A stretch of DNA of 38,912 bases from an uncultured Clostridia bacterium (GTDB lineage Bacteria; Bacillota; Clostridia; TANB77; CAG-508), in contig CALXCJ010000008.1 in NCBI GenBank assembly GCA_944386775.1, positions 1-38,912 of the forward strand. Reading direction: 5' to 3'. The notes under the pieces are model-generated. The model ran no database searches, had not been told where the DNA came from, and worked only from the letters and a program-made list of their open reading frames with translations. The number at the start of each line of letters is the position of its first letter. Position 1 is the stretch's first letter. Positions 16,388 through 23,637 of this stretch are shown here, piece by piece. The translations under genes were made by a program, and so were the position numbers.

Positions 16388-17097
16388 ATGATTACAGCAC
16401 TATGTAGTATTGCGTTTGGTTTTTTACAATTTTTAGGTTCAGCAGTTTTTGTTGTTCGGATATATTCAAGGGAGTAATCTATTTCCAGAACCTTTAACTC
16501 GGAGATGAAGAAAAACAGTGTTTAGAGCAATTAAAACTTGGAAATGAGGAGGCAAGAAATATTTTAATAGAAAGGAACTTAAGATTAGTTGCACATATAG
16601 CTAAAAAATATGCATCATCAAATGTAGACCAAGATGATTTAATTTCTATTGGTACTATTGGGCTTATTAAAGGTATTAATAGTTTTGATGTTGATAAAGG
16701 AAGTAAGCTTAGTACTTATGTTTCTAGATGTATTGATAATGAAATTTTAATGCACTTAAGAGCTACTAAAAAGCAAAATTCTGAAGTTTATTTAAATGAA
16801 CCTATTGGAAAAGATAAAGATGATAATGTAGTTACTCTCCAAGAAGTTTTAGAAAATAGTGAAAGAAATATTGAAGATGAAGTTGATTTAAACTTAAAAA
16901 TTAAATTGTTATATAATAAAATTAAAGAAGTTTTAAAAGATAGAGAAAGAACTATATTAGAATTAAGGTTTGGTTTAGATGGATATAAGCCAAAAACTCA
17001 AGCAGAAATTGCTCAAATGATGGGGATTTCGCGTAGTTATGTTTCCAGAATTGAAACTAAAGCTATCCATAAATTGTCAAAAGAAATTAAAGAATAA
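16388..17097 (+). CDS. sigK: Pro-sigma-K, late mother-cell sigma factor, with two +1 shift sites
   Basis: SigK directs late mother-cell transcription (coat, mother-cell lysis). A strong Shine-Dalgarno GGAGG (16376-16380) precedes ATG by seven bases. The first 23 codons give a hydrophobic pro-sequence, as in pro-SigK that is cleaved by SpoIVFB. The frame then meets GTT-CGG (16457) and, after one skipped base, reads GYIQGSNLFPEPLT; it meets ACT-CGG (16500) and after a second skipped base continues DEEKQCLEQL...RNLRLVAHIAKKY, the SigK region 2 (DDLISIGTIGLIKGI, STYVSRCIDNEILMHLR) and region 4 HTH (AEIAQMMGISRSYVSRIE). The combined product is 235 residues, the normal SigK length. Without both shifts translation stops 6 codons after the first site or 2 codons after the second. 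Otherwise no damage is seen, which argues against a pseudogene. Confidence 0.88.
16454..16460 (+). other. First +1 shift site in sigK: GTT-C-GGA
   Basis: Zero frame GTT CGG ATA leads to TAA at 16475; skipping the C gives GTT GGA TAT and the conserved V-G-Y of SigK. Confidence 0.7.
16497..16503 (+). other. Second +1 shift site in sigK: ACT-C-GGA
   Basis: After the first shift the codons are ACT CGG AGA TGA; skipping the C gives ACT GGA GAT GAA and leads into the conserved region 2 of SigK. Confidence 0.7.
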
Positions 17098-17739
17098 TTA
17101 TAATATATTCTTTAATTCCTCTATTTTTTTAATTTGTATGCAATTTATATCTGTTTTTATTTCTTTTGGATTTAGCCATATAGGCTTTATTTTTGCATTT
17201 ATTGCTCCTTTTATATCCCTATCTTGCGAGTCTCCTACCATTACACATTCAGATGGATTTAAGTTTTCTATTGCTTGAAGAAATGCTTCTTTATATGGCT
17301 TTCTTTTTGTATGTTCTGCTGAATATATTTTTTTGAAATATTTATCTATTTTTAATAATTTTAGTCTATTTAATTGTGGCTTTTTAAACCAATCTGTTAA
17401 TATTACAAGTTCATATTTTTGGTTTAGATATTTAAGTGTTTCTATAATTTCTGGGTCTAGTTTTTGGGGTACACAAGTACCCCATTTTTCTAATACTTTT
17501 GTTACAATTTCTTTAGGATATGTTTTTTTGGTGTATTCGTTTATAAAGGTATGCATTTTATCTATATTAAACATTAAATTATCATTTTCATAATTATTAA
17601 ATGCTTCTAGAACTTTTTCCGCTTCTTGTTTTGTGTATTTAATCTCAAGCTCATCTAATGCTTCATTTACTTTGTAATTGTACTTTTCTTCCCAGGTTAT
17701 TAGTGTATTATCTTCGTCAAATATTATTCTTTTAATCAT
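17098..17739 (-). CDS. HAD-superfamily phosphatase
   Basis: The 213-residue cytoplasmic protein has HAD motif I as FDEDNTL (DxDxT, residues 7-13), motif II VILTDW near 118, a lysine in HTKRKPYKEAF near 150 and motif IV MVGDSQDRDIKGA near 170. The helical cap between motifs I and II is the C1 type of phosphoglycolate phosphatase/5'-nucleotidase-like enzymes. The substrate is unknown. It converges on sigK with directly abutting stop codons (TAA of sigK at 17095-17097, its own at 17098-17100), so the two mRNAs can overlap. Confidence 0.85.
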   Translation of the reverse strand: MIKRIIFDEDNTLITWEEKYNYKVNEALDELEIKYTKQEAEKVLEAFNNYENDNLMFNIDKMHTFINEYTKKTYPKEIVTKVLEKWGTCVPQKLDPEIIETLKYLNQKYELVILTDWFKKPQLNRLKLLKIDKYFKKIYSAEHTKRKPYKEAFLQAIENLNPSECVMVGDSQDRDIKGAINAKIKPIWLNPKEIKTDINCIQIKKIEELKNIL

Positions 17740-17790
17740 TTCTTTGTAGGTATTAATACCATAGCTCCTTTCTATTATTTTAATATGGTA

Positions 17791-17814
17791 GCCAAAATCT
17801 TGCTCAAGATTGGC
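17791..17814. other. Hairpin upstream of the HAD gene
   Basis: GCCAAAATCTTG pairs with CAAGATTGGC across a two-base loop. It lies downstream of the 17840 gene on the minus strand and upstream of the HAD gene, without a T run; possibly a transcript end. Confidence 0.4.
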
Positions 17815-17839
17815 GTAACAATTGTTAAAAATTTCTTAT

Positions 17840-18799
17840 TTAATATACAATCTGTACAAATTCTTCTATTTTCGAATTTGGCTCTCCAATATACATTGCC
17901 CTCATTTTTTTATCATTATCATATAATAATATAATTGCATAATCATTATACCTATATATTGATCCTTTTTCTAATTTATATGTTTCTTCTTCTACTTTTC
18001 CGTCTTCTGCTTCTTGTTTTGCACGATTTATTATTTCGTCAGGTGTTATTTTATTACTTTCTAGTGCATCTTTTAGTGTATACTCTTCTTCGTTTATTGT
18101 TATTGTAATATCTCCTTTATGTGCATATATGTCATAATCTGATATATTGTTTTCATCTTTACTTATTATTTTTTCTGACTCTTCTATTTCATTTGGAGTG
18201 AATTTAATTTCAAAGTCATTAAAATCAATTTTTTCTATGTTTTTTGCTTCTACTGTTGCTGGATAACTTTCGTTTATTTCTCCATTAAATTCTACTCTTA
18301 TATTTTCACCTAGTATATATTCAGAAGTATTTTCTATGCCAATACTAATTTTATCTGATGATTTTCTTATTTCTTCATTTTTGAATGGTTCTACTAATAT
18401 AGATTTTTCATTTACTTCTAGTATTTTTGCATAAAATATGTTTTGACTATTTTTTTCATTTTGATTTTCTTCTTGACTTCCTTCTTTGTTTTCTTCTTGT
18501 TTTTTTAAGTTTTCTTGGTATTCTTCAATTTCGTCTATATAATCTTCATATCTTATCCCCCAAAGTCCTACTTTTATTTCGTCATATCCTGTTTCCGTGT
18601 TAAAATCTATTATTTTATAACCTAGTCCTACATATACTTTGGTTCCTCCGTCTCTCATAATTTCAGTATTTATACAAAATATTGGATTTTGACCTTTTTT
18701 TAATCTGTTTACATCTATACATCCAAATATTGTTCCTAATATTGCAAGTATTATTACAATTGCTATTATAATTATTATTTTTGTTTTTTTGTTTTTCAT
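17840..18799 (-). CDS. Membrane-anchored protein with DUF3221-like domain
   Basis: A basic N-terminus and one membrane helix (residues ~8-27) precede an extracytoplasmic region. Residues ~40-85 (NPIFCINTE, YVGLGYKIIDFN) match a family of Firmicutes membrane proteins of unknown function; residues ~125-195 (ILEVNEKSILVEPF ... IRVEFNGEI) look like the small beta-barrel of DUF3221/YobA proteins. A cysteine in the helix end (FGCID) could be a lipobox-like site but the context is poor. The start has AAAGGTG eight bases upstream. Three 25-bp direct repeats lie 50-124 bases before the gene. Function unknown. Confidence 0.7.
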   Translation of the reverse strand: MKNKKTKIIIIIAIVIILAILGTIFGCIDVNRLKKGQNPIFCINTEIMRDGGTKVYVGLGYKIIDFNTETGYDEIKVGLWGIRYEDYIDEIEEYQENLKKQEENKEGSQEENQNEKNSQNIFYAKILEVNEKSILVEPFKNEEIRKSSDKISIGIENTSEYILGENIRVEFNGEINESYPATVEAKNIEKIDFNDFEIKFTPNEIEESEKIISKDENNISDYDIYAHKGDITITINEEEYTLKDALESNKITPDEIINRAKQEAEDGKVEEETYKLEKGSIYRYNDYAIILLYDNDKKMRAMYIGEPNSKIEEFVQIVY

Positions 18800-18848
18800 T
18801 TTTTACACACCTTTCTTTTTTATTTTATATGAAAAATCGACTTTCACC

Positions 18849-18923
18849 TTGAACTTTTTAAGTGAATTTTTTCTTAGACTTCTTAAGCAGGTTTTCTTTT
18901 AGACTTCTTAAGAATATTTTACC
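18849..18923. repeat. Three 25-bp direct repeats upstream of the DUF3221-like gene
   Basis: Copies begin at 18849, 18874 and 18899; the second and third share the 14 bases TTAGACTTCTTAAG exactly and the first has TTGAACTTTTTAAG. A 25-bp phase may be a repeated binding site for a regulator of the minus-strand gene. In 18924-19255, up to the DUF368 gene, I see only AT-rich sequence. Confidence 0.6.
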
Positions 18924-19255
18924 GTATACAACAAGAAAAATTTCCTTTAAAAAGACCAATGTGAGCTTTACTTATGTAGCTTTGTTACTTTTTACTTTTC
19001 TTATATTTTAACAAAGTTTAGGTTATATTTCTATATTTTTTGTATAAAATTTAAAAAAGATTAAGAACATCTTTTAGCTATCTTTATTTAAATTTCTTAC
19101 TAAACCGTAACAAAAAGATTTATATAAAATAAAAAAAAGATATTTATTTTAGCATTTTAATTTGTAGCCTAAAATTAACCTTTTAAATGAAGGTAATATT
19201 TCTAATTTTAAAATAATGGTCACAAATTGAAATAAATTTTTTATATGGTGATTTT

Positions 19256-20044
19256 ATGACTTTTTTTAAAAATTTAATTTTTGGTTTTTTTATTGGTACT
19301 GGTGCTATACTTCCTGGCATTAGTAGTGGGGTTTTGTGTGTGATTTTGGGAATATATGAAAAATTGTTAAATAGTATTTTACAATTTTTTTCTGATATTA
19401 AACAAAATTTGAAATTTTTAGTTCCTATATTTTTAGGCGCATTTTGTGGGATGGTTTTGTTTGGTAATGTTTTGATGTTTCTTTTTAATACATATCCTTT
19501 GCAAATACAGTCAATTTTTATAGGATTGATTTTGGGTAGTATTCCTCATTTATTAAACCAAGTAAATGATAGATGTTCTACTAAAACAAGCTTTTTAGAT
19601 ATTGTTTTTATTATATTTTCTAGCTTAGTTGGTATATTTTTAGTTATAGCAGAAAATTTTTTGGGGGATTTTAATATAAATTATTCTAACTTGTATTTAG
19701 TTTTAAGTGGTTTTTTAATGTCTGTTGGTGTTGTGGTTCCTGGGATAAGTAGTACTATTATTTTAATGCTTCTTGGGGTGTATGATGTTTATTTAGCTTC
19801 TGTTTCTTTACTTAATTTTCAAGTTTTAATTCCGATGGGTATTGGCTTGATTTTGGGCAGTTTAATTTTTATGAGATTAATTAAATTTTTGCTAAATAGA
19901 TATTATAGTAAAACCTTTTATTCAATAATAGGTTTTACTATAGGTTCTATTTTTGTTTTGGCACCAAGTATTGCTTCATTTGCTGATTTTATTGTATTTT
20001 CATTAAGCATATTTATTGGATTTCTTATTTCACATTTTTTTTGA
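19256..20044 (+). CDS. DUF368 membrane protein, polyprenyl-phosphate transporter candidate
   Basis: The 262-residue protein has about eight membrane segments and the two hallmark repeats of DUF368, GAILPGISSGV at residues ~17-27 and GVVVPGISSTI at ~160-170. DUF368 proteins (PopT) have been shown to recycle undecaprenyl phosphate across the membrane for cell-wall synthesis. The gene stands alone on the + strand; a weak Shine-Dalgarno (GGTGA) precedes ATG. Its 3' end overlaps the convergent U32 gene by 20 bases. Confidence 0.9.
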   Translation: MTFFKNLIFGFFIGTGAILPGISSGVLCVILGIYEKLLNSILQFFSDIKQNLKFLVPIFLGAFCGMVLFGNVLMFLFNTYPLQIQSIFIGLILGSIPHLLNQVNDRCSTKTSFLDIVFIIFSSLVGIFLVIAENFLGDFNINYSNLYLVLSGFLMSVGVVVPGISSTIILMLLGVYDVYLASVSLLNFQVLIPMGIGLILGSLIFMRLIKFLLNRYYSKTFYSIIGFTIGSIFVLAPSIASFADFIVFSLSIFIGFLISHFF

Positions 20045-21278
20045 GGATTTTTCTTCTTAATATCCAATTTTCCTTGCAATCTACTGGAATTTGCATTATA
20101 ACTTTTTGCCCTTTAACACCAGGGCTTATTTCTTTTATTTCTTCTTTTGTGTCTATACTATATAGTTTTTCTATTTTAAATTTTGTAGGTTCTAGTACAT
20201 ATGGAATTAATAATTCTAATTCATCTCCTACTTTTAGCTTATTTTTTATTTCTACAACTGCTTGATTTTTTTCTTTGTTGTATTCTATAATTTTTCCTCC
20301 AAATTCGTATTCTTCGTTATATTGCCTTCCTGAATATTCTTGGATGTCTTTATTGTTTCTATCATTAAAGTAAAATGTAGTTAGTCCTCTTGTTTTTACT
20401 TTTTCTAGTTCTTTTAGGTATTTTTTATAGTCATATTCATTTGGATTTTTTATGTAATCATCTATTGCTGTTCGATATGTATTTATTACACTTGCTAGGT
20501 AATATTCTGTTTTTAGTCTTCCTTCAATTTTAAGGCTGTCTACTCCCATATCTATTATTTCTGGAATTTCTTTAATTAGGCATAAGTCTTTTGATGAAAA
20601 TATGCTTGTTCCATATTCATTTGTTTCTATTGGCATTAAGTTTCCAGGGTTATTTTTTTCTTCTGCATATAGATTATATGACCATCTACAACTTTGTGCG
20701 CAGTCTCCGAGGTTTGCACTTCTTCCTGCCATAAAGTCACTTAAAAAACATCTTCCTGAAAATGCAAAACATATTGCTCCATGGATAAATATTTCTATTT
20801 CCATATCTTTTGGTTTGTTTGCCATTATGTATTTTAATTGCTCTTTGTTTAATTCTCTTGCCATTACCATTCTTTTTCCACCGTTTTTATACCAGAAATT
20901 TGCTGAATGAAGGCTTACTATATTTGCTTGTGTACTTATGTGCAATTCTACACTTGGAGCATATTCTTTTAAAACATCTACAATTCCTCCATCTGCTACT
21001 ATTACTCCATCTGGTTTTATTTTTTCTAATATTTTTGCCATTTCTATTATTTCTTCATATTTTTCATCCCATGCAAAAATATTTAGTGTTACATATACTT
21101 TTTTTCCTAGTTTATGTGCATATTCTATTGTTTTTATTAGTTCTTCATTTCCCATGTCAGCTCTTGTTCTTAGTGATAATGATGATGTTCCACAATATAT
21201 GGCGTCTGCTCCATATAAAAATGCTATTTTTGCTTTTTCAAATGAGCCTGCTGGGGCTAGTAGTTCTGCTTTTTTCAT
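20025..21278 (-). CDS. U32-family protein, tRNA 5-hydroxyuridine synthesis (TrhP-like)
   Basis: The 417-residue protein starts with AELLAPAGSFEKAKIAFLYGADAIYCG, the U32 N-terminal motif, and has the signature EIFIHGAICFAFSGRCFLSD near residue 165 with nearby cysteines (DCAQSCR) that bind an iron-sulfur cluster, plus the DSLKIEGR block. Proteins of this type (TrhP) hydroxylate U34 of tRNA using prephenate. The downstream methyltransferase of that pathway, TrmR, is encoded 1.3 kb away on the same strand, which supports this role over a protease. An AAAAAGGAGAG Shine-Dalgarno precedes ATG, and a 43-bp tandem repeat lies in the leader. Confidence 0.88.
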   Translation of the reverse strand: MKKAELLAPAGSFEKAKIAFLYGADAIYCGTSSLSLRTRADMGNEELIKTIEYAHKLGKKVYVTLNIFAWDEKYEEIIEMAKILEKIKPDGVIVADGGIVDVLKEYAPSVELHISTQANIVSLHSANFWYKNGGKRMVMARELNKEQLKYIMANKPKDMEIEIFIHGAICFAFSGRCFLSDFMAGRSANLGDCAQSCRWSYNLYAEEKNNPGNLMPIETNEYGTSIFSSKDLCLIKEIPEIIDMGVDSLKIEGRLKTEYYLASVINTYRTAIDDYIKNPNEYDYKKYLKELEKVKTRGLTTFYFNDRNNKDIQEYSGRQYNEEYEFGGKIIEYNKEKNQAVVEIKNKLKVGDELELLIPYVLEPTKFKIEKLYSIDTKEEIKEISPGVKGQKVIMQIPVDCKENWILRRKILKKNVK

Positions 21279-21298
21279 TTTTTTCTCTCCTTTTTATA

Positions 21299-21451
21299 AT
21301 TTGGTTTTGTATAAAATTTTACTAGTTTTCTCTCTTTTTTATTTGGTTTTGTAAAAAAACTTTTACTTGTTTTTTCTTTTTTTATTTGGTTTTGTAAAAA
21401 AACTTTTACTTGTTTTTTCTTTTTTTATTTGGTTTTGTAAAAACTTTTACT
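21299..21451. repeat. 43-bp tandem repeat (3.6 copies) in the leader of the U32 gene
   Basis: Units start at 21299, 21341, 21384 and 21427, each beginning ATTTGGTTTTGTA; the second and third are identical. Each contains a small inverted pair GTAAAA...TTTTAC. The rest of this 352-bp gap (21452-21630) holds only AT-rich sequence and the promoter of the next gene. There are no spacers, so this is not CRISPR. Confidence 0.85.
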
Positions 21452-21578
21452 TGTAAAACTTTTTACAATAGCTATAATTTTATTAAATCATTAATTATAT
21501 ATATTTTATCTCAATTTATTATTATTGTATATAAAAAACGTTATTTTGCTTAAATTCCTATATTTTTGCTTGATAATG

Positions 21579-21587
21579 TGATATAAT
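21579..21587 (+). promoter_or_regulatory. Extended -10 promoter of the RelA/SpoT-domain gene
   Basis: TGATATAAT is a perfect extended -10; no good -35 is visible. A GAAAGGAAGG Shine-Dalgarno follows before ATG at 21631. Confidence 0.55.
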
Positions 21588-21630
21588 AGTATTATATCAT
21601 ATTATATTAAGAAAGGAAGGTTTTTTTTGT

Positions 21631-22557
21631 ATGACTGATGAAACTTTGCAATTTATCCATCGGGCTTATCAACAATCAGTTGAAAACTCTAATAATATAT
21701 TAGAAATTGTGCAAAATTTGCACAAAATATTATCCGGCTATGTTCCTAATGAATCAGATGCCATAGAGTTTGATACTTTTTTAAAGGGGGTTTTTACATC
21801 TTTTAAAATTCGGGAAAAGACTTTTGAAATGACTAATCTTGCGTCAGATATTTCATTTGTTTTTATGTATATTGTAATTTGGTTAAACAAAACTATGCAT
21901 ATGCATATTGACATCAATATTGATGCTAGACGCAAAGGGCTTGAAAGTGAACTTTCAAAAAATCTGGAAAAATCTATAACTGATCCACACTATCTTTTAC
22001 ATGATAGATTTGGTTTAAGAGGAAACATTTTAAATAATTCTTCTTCTGAAGAAGCAACTGATTTACTTTTCAAAGTATATCAATATTTAGTTGATATTTT
22101 AACTTTGAAAAATAGGAAGTCATATTCTTCATTTATGGAATGGACAGAAAACAATCCTGAACTTGATAACTTTACGATAGATAGGATTAAATATATCTTA
22201 TCTCTTCCGTTTAAGGTTGATTTTATTAAAGATTACGTAAATGATCCAAAGCCAAATGGTTATCAATCTATTCATTTTGTAATTATTTTAGAGATGTTTT
22301 CTCCTATACTCCCTGGTGCGGAGTTTGAAATGCAACTTCGAACTAACTATATGCATCAAAATGCAACAAATGGCTCTGCAAATCATGATGATTATAAAAA
22401 ACTTAGAAAATATACTGATATTTTCAAAGTAGATGATTTCTCTAAGGTAAACATCATCGGTTTTACCGGGTACAACAATGTTGAAGATGATATTGATGGT
22501 GTCCATTATTCGAAAAAATTTTTAAATCGTCGGATAAGTTCAACATTAGTTATCTAA
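21631..22557 (+). CDS. RelA/SpoT-domain (p)ppGpp synthetase-like protein, CGG-rich for this region
   Basis: The 308-residue protein carries a RelA/SpoT nucleotidyltransferase domain: RKGLESELSK near 101, HDRFGLRGNIL near 124-134 (catalytic Asp), DPKPNGYQSIH near 205-215, and EMQLRTNYMHQNA near 233 (catalytic Glu). There is no hydrolase domain and no TGS/ACT region, so it resembles a small alarmone synthetase with extra N-terminal helices and a C-terminal tail FTGYNNVEDDIDGVHYSKK. It contains three in-frame CGG codons (21661, 21811, 22531), the only ones outside the shift sites, and some GC-richer codons, which suggests a different history from its neighbours. A terminator follows. Confidence 0.8.
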   Translation: MTDETLQFIHRAYQQSVENSNNILEIVQNLHKILSGYVPNESDAIEFDTFLKGVFTSFKIREKTFEMTNLASDISFVFMYIVIWLNKTMHMHIDINIDARRKGLESELSKNLEKSITDPHYLLHDRFGLRGNILNNSSSEEATDLLFKVYQYLVDILTLKNRKSYSSFMEWTENNPELDNFTIDRIKYILSLPFKVDFIKDYVNDPKPNGYQSIHFVIILEMFSPILPGAEFEMQLRTNYMHQNATNGSANHDDYKKLRKYTDIFKVDDFSKVNIIGFTGYNNVEDDIDGVHYSKKFLNRRISSTLVI

Positions 22558-22572
22558 AACAAAAACAATCCT

Positions 22573-23184
22573 TTATTCCCTCAGATTTTTTTCTGAGGGA
22601 ATTTTCTTACTTATCGCAAGCCCATCTCCTATTTCTAAAATTTCTGTTTGAAGCTCTGGGTTTTCTGTTGCTTCTTTAATATATTCTCTTAAATTTCTAA
22701 CAGCTGTACGTTGTTTATGTTTATTATAATCACTCATTACATATCCTTTATATAATATATTATCTGCAAAGATAATTCCTTCATCTTCAAGCATTCTAAG
22801 TGATTCTTTTAAGAAAAATGGATATTTTCCTTTTGCTGCATCTATAAAAATCATGTCATATTTGTAGTTTAATGTAGGAAGTATTTCTATAGCATCTCCT
22901 TCATATATATTAATTTTATCTTGAACTCCTACATTTTTTATATTTTCTTTTGCTTCTTTTACTCTTTCTTCATCTCTTTCTATAGTATCAATTTTTCCGC
23001 CATCTGCTAAAAATTCTGAAAAACATATAGATGAATATCCAACTGCTGTGCCTATTTCTAAAATTCTTTTTGGTTTATTGTTTTTTAAATATTTTTCTAT
23101 TGTCTCTAGTGTTTCATCCATAATTATTGGTATATGGTTATCTAATGCTTTTGTTTTTATTTTTAGTAGTTCTTCTTTATTCAT
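22573..23184 (-). CDS. trmR: tRNA 5-hydroxyuridine methyltransferase TrmR (O-methyltransferase family 3)
   Basis: TrmR methylates 5-hydroxyuridine at tRNA position 34 to 5-methoxyuridine. The 203-residue protein has the SAM-binding motif ILEIGTAVGYSSICF near residue 40, DTIERDEERV near 65, GDAIEILP near 97, MIFIDAAKGKYPFF near 110-123 and ADNILYKG near 140, all typical of the COMT-like family. The last codons (SEKNLRE) are written by the terminator hairpin at 22575-22602. The Shine-Dalgarno AAAGGAGA sits 31 bases upstream of ATG with an 18-base hairpin between, an unusual arrangement. The pathway partner is the U32 gene at 20025. Confidence 0.88.
   Translation of the reverse strand: MNKEELLKIKTKALDNHIPIIMDETLETIEKYLKNNKPKRILEIGTAVGYSSICFSEFLADGGKIDTIERDEERVKEAKENIKNVGVQDKINIYEGDAIEILPTLNYKYDMIFIDAAKGKYPFFLKESLRMLEDEGIIFADNILYKGYVMSDYNKHKQRTAVRNLREYIKEATENPELQTEILEIGDGLAISKKIPSEKNLRE
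22575..22606 (+). terminator. Terminator of the RelA/SpoT-domain gene, overlapping the trmR 3' end
   Basis: ATTCCCTCAGA (22575-22585) and TCTGAGGGAAT (22592-22602) form an 11-bp stem with a six-T loop, followed by TTTTC on the + strand. The stem overlaps the stop and last codons of trmR. Confidence 0.85.
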
Positions 23185-23188
23185 AACT

Positions 23189-23325
23189 TTTTTCGTATAT
23201 GTTTTTATACGAAGTCTCCTTTCTTTTTCGTATATATTTTTATACGGTTTCTCATTTTTTTCGTATATGTTTTTATACGATTTCTCATTTTTTTGTATAT
23301 TTTTTATACAATTCTCATTTTTTTA
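23189..23325 (-). repeat. Four tandem hairpin units in the trmR leader, one between Shine-Dalgarno and ATG
   Basis: Hairpins CGTATA...TATACG at 23194-23211, 23229-23246, 23262-23279 and the variant TGTATA...TATACA at 23294-23310 recur every 32-35 bases. The first lies between the only good Shine-Dalgarno (AAAGGAGA, 23215-23222) and the trmR start; folding of the hairpin would bring the two to about 12 bases. Confidence 0.75.
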
Positions 23326-23337
23326 CTTATAAATAAA

Positions 23338-23378
23338 AATTAGGAATAGAGAATCATTTTTCTCTTATGTTCCTAATT
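23338..23378 (-). terminator. Terminator downstream of typA and the 53-aa gene
   Basis: AATTAGGAA (23338-23346) pairs with TTCCTAATT (23370-23378), with an inner GAGAA/TTCTC pair; on the minus strand it is followed by TTTATTT. Confidence 0.7.
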
Positions 23379-23409
23379 ATTTTATTTTGATATTTATATT
23401 TTTCTATTT

Positions 23410-23571
23410 TTAATGTTCTATTTCGTCTTCGTCTTCTTCTCTTTCTAAGTCCCCATAATTAAAATTATCTTTATATTGATTTGCCAAATTGTTTTTATTA
23501 CCTTTATTTTTTACTTTATATACTTCTCTCCATAATTCTTCTAGACTTTTTTTATTTTTTTCGTCATACAT
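23410..23571 (-). CDS. 53-aa acidic hypothetical protein behind typA
   Basis: A 53-codon frame starts MYDEKNKKSLEELWREVYKV and ends in an acidic tail EREEDEDEIEH. It is not a recognised family. Composition and codon use look like real coding sequence, it lies 66 bp after typA on the same strand, and a terminator follows 30 bp later. The Shine-Dalgarno is poor, so translation is uncertain. Confidence 0.45.
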   Translation of the reverse strand: MYDEKNKKSLEELWREVYKVKNKGNKNNLANQYKDNFNYGDLEREEDEDEIEH

Positions 23572-23637
23572 TTTTTATATATGTATATGATATATTTAAA
23601 TAATTTAAATTACTTAAATAATCATATGCTCCTTCCT

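Noticed and set aside
15162..17097. YhcG-type gene and sigK as ordinary pseudogenes or sequencing errors
   Set aside because: The breaks fall only on CGG codons in the same NNT-C-GGW context, and no other stop, deletion or frameshift is found in either gene; not excluded until reads are checked.
21299..21451. Possible CRISPR array
   Set aside because: Repeats are directly adjacent without unique spacers and no cas genes are present.
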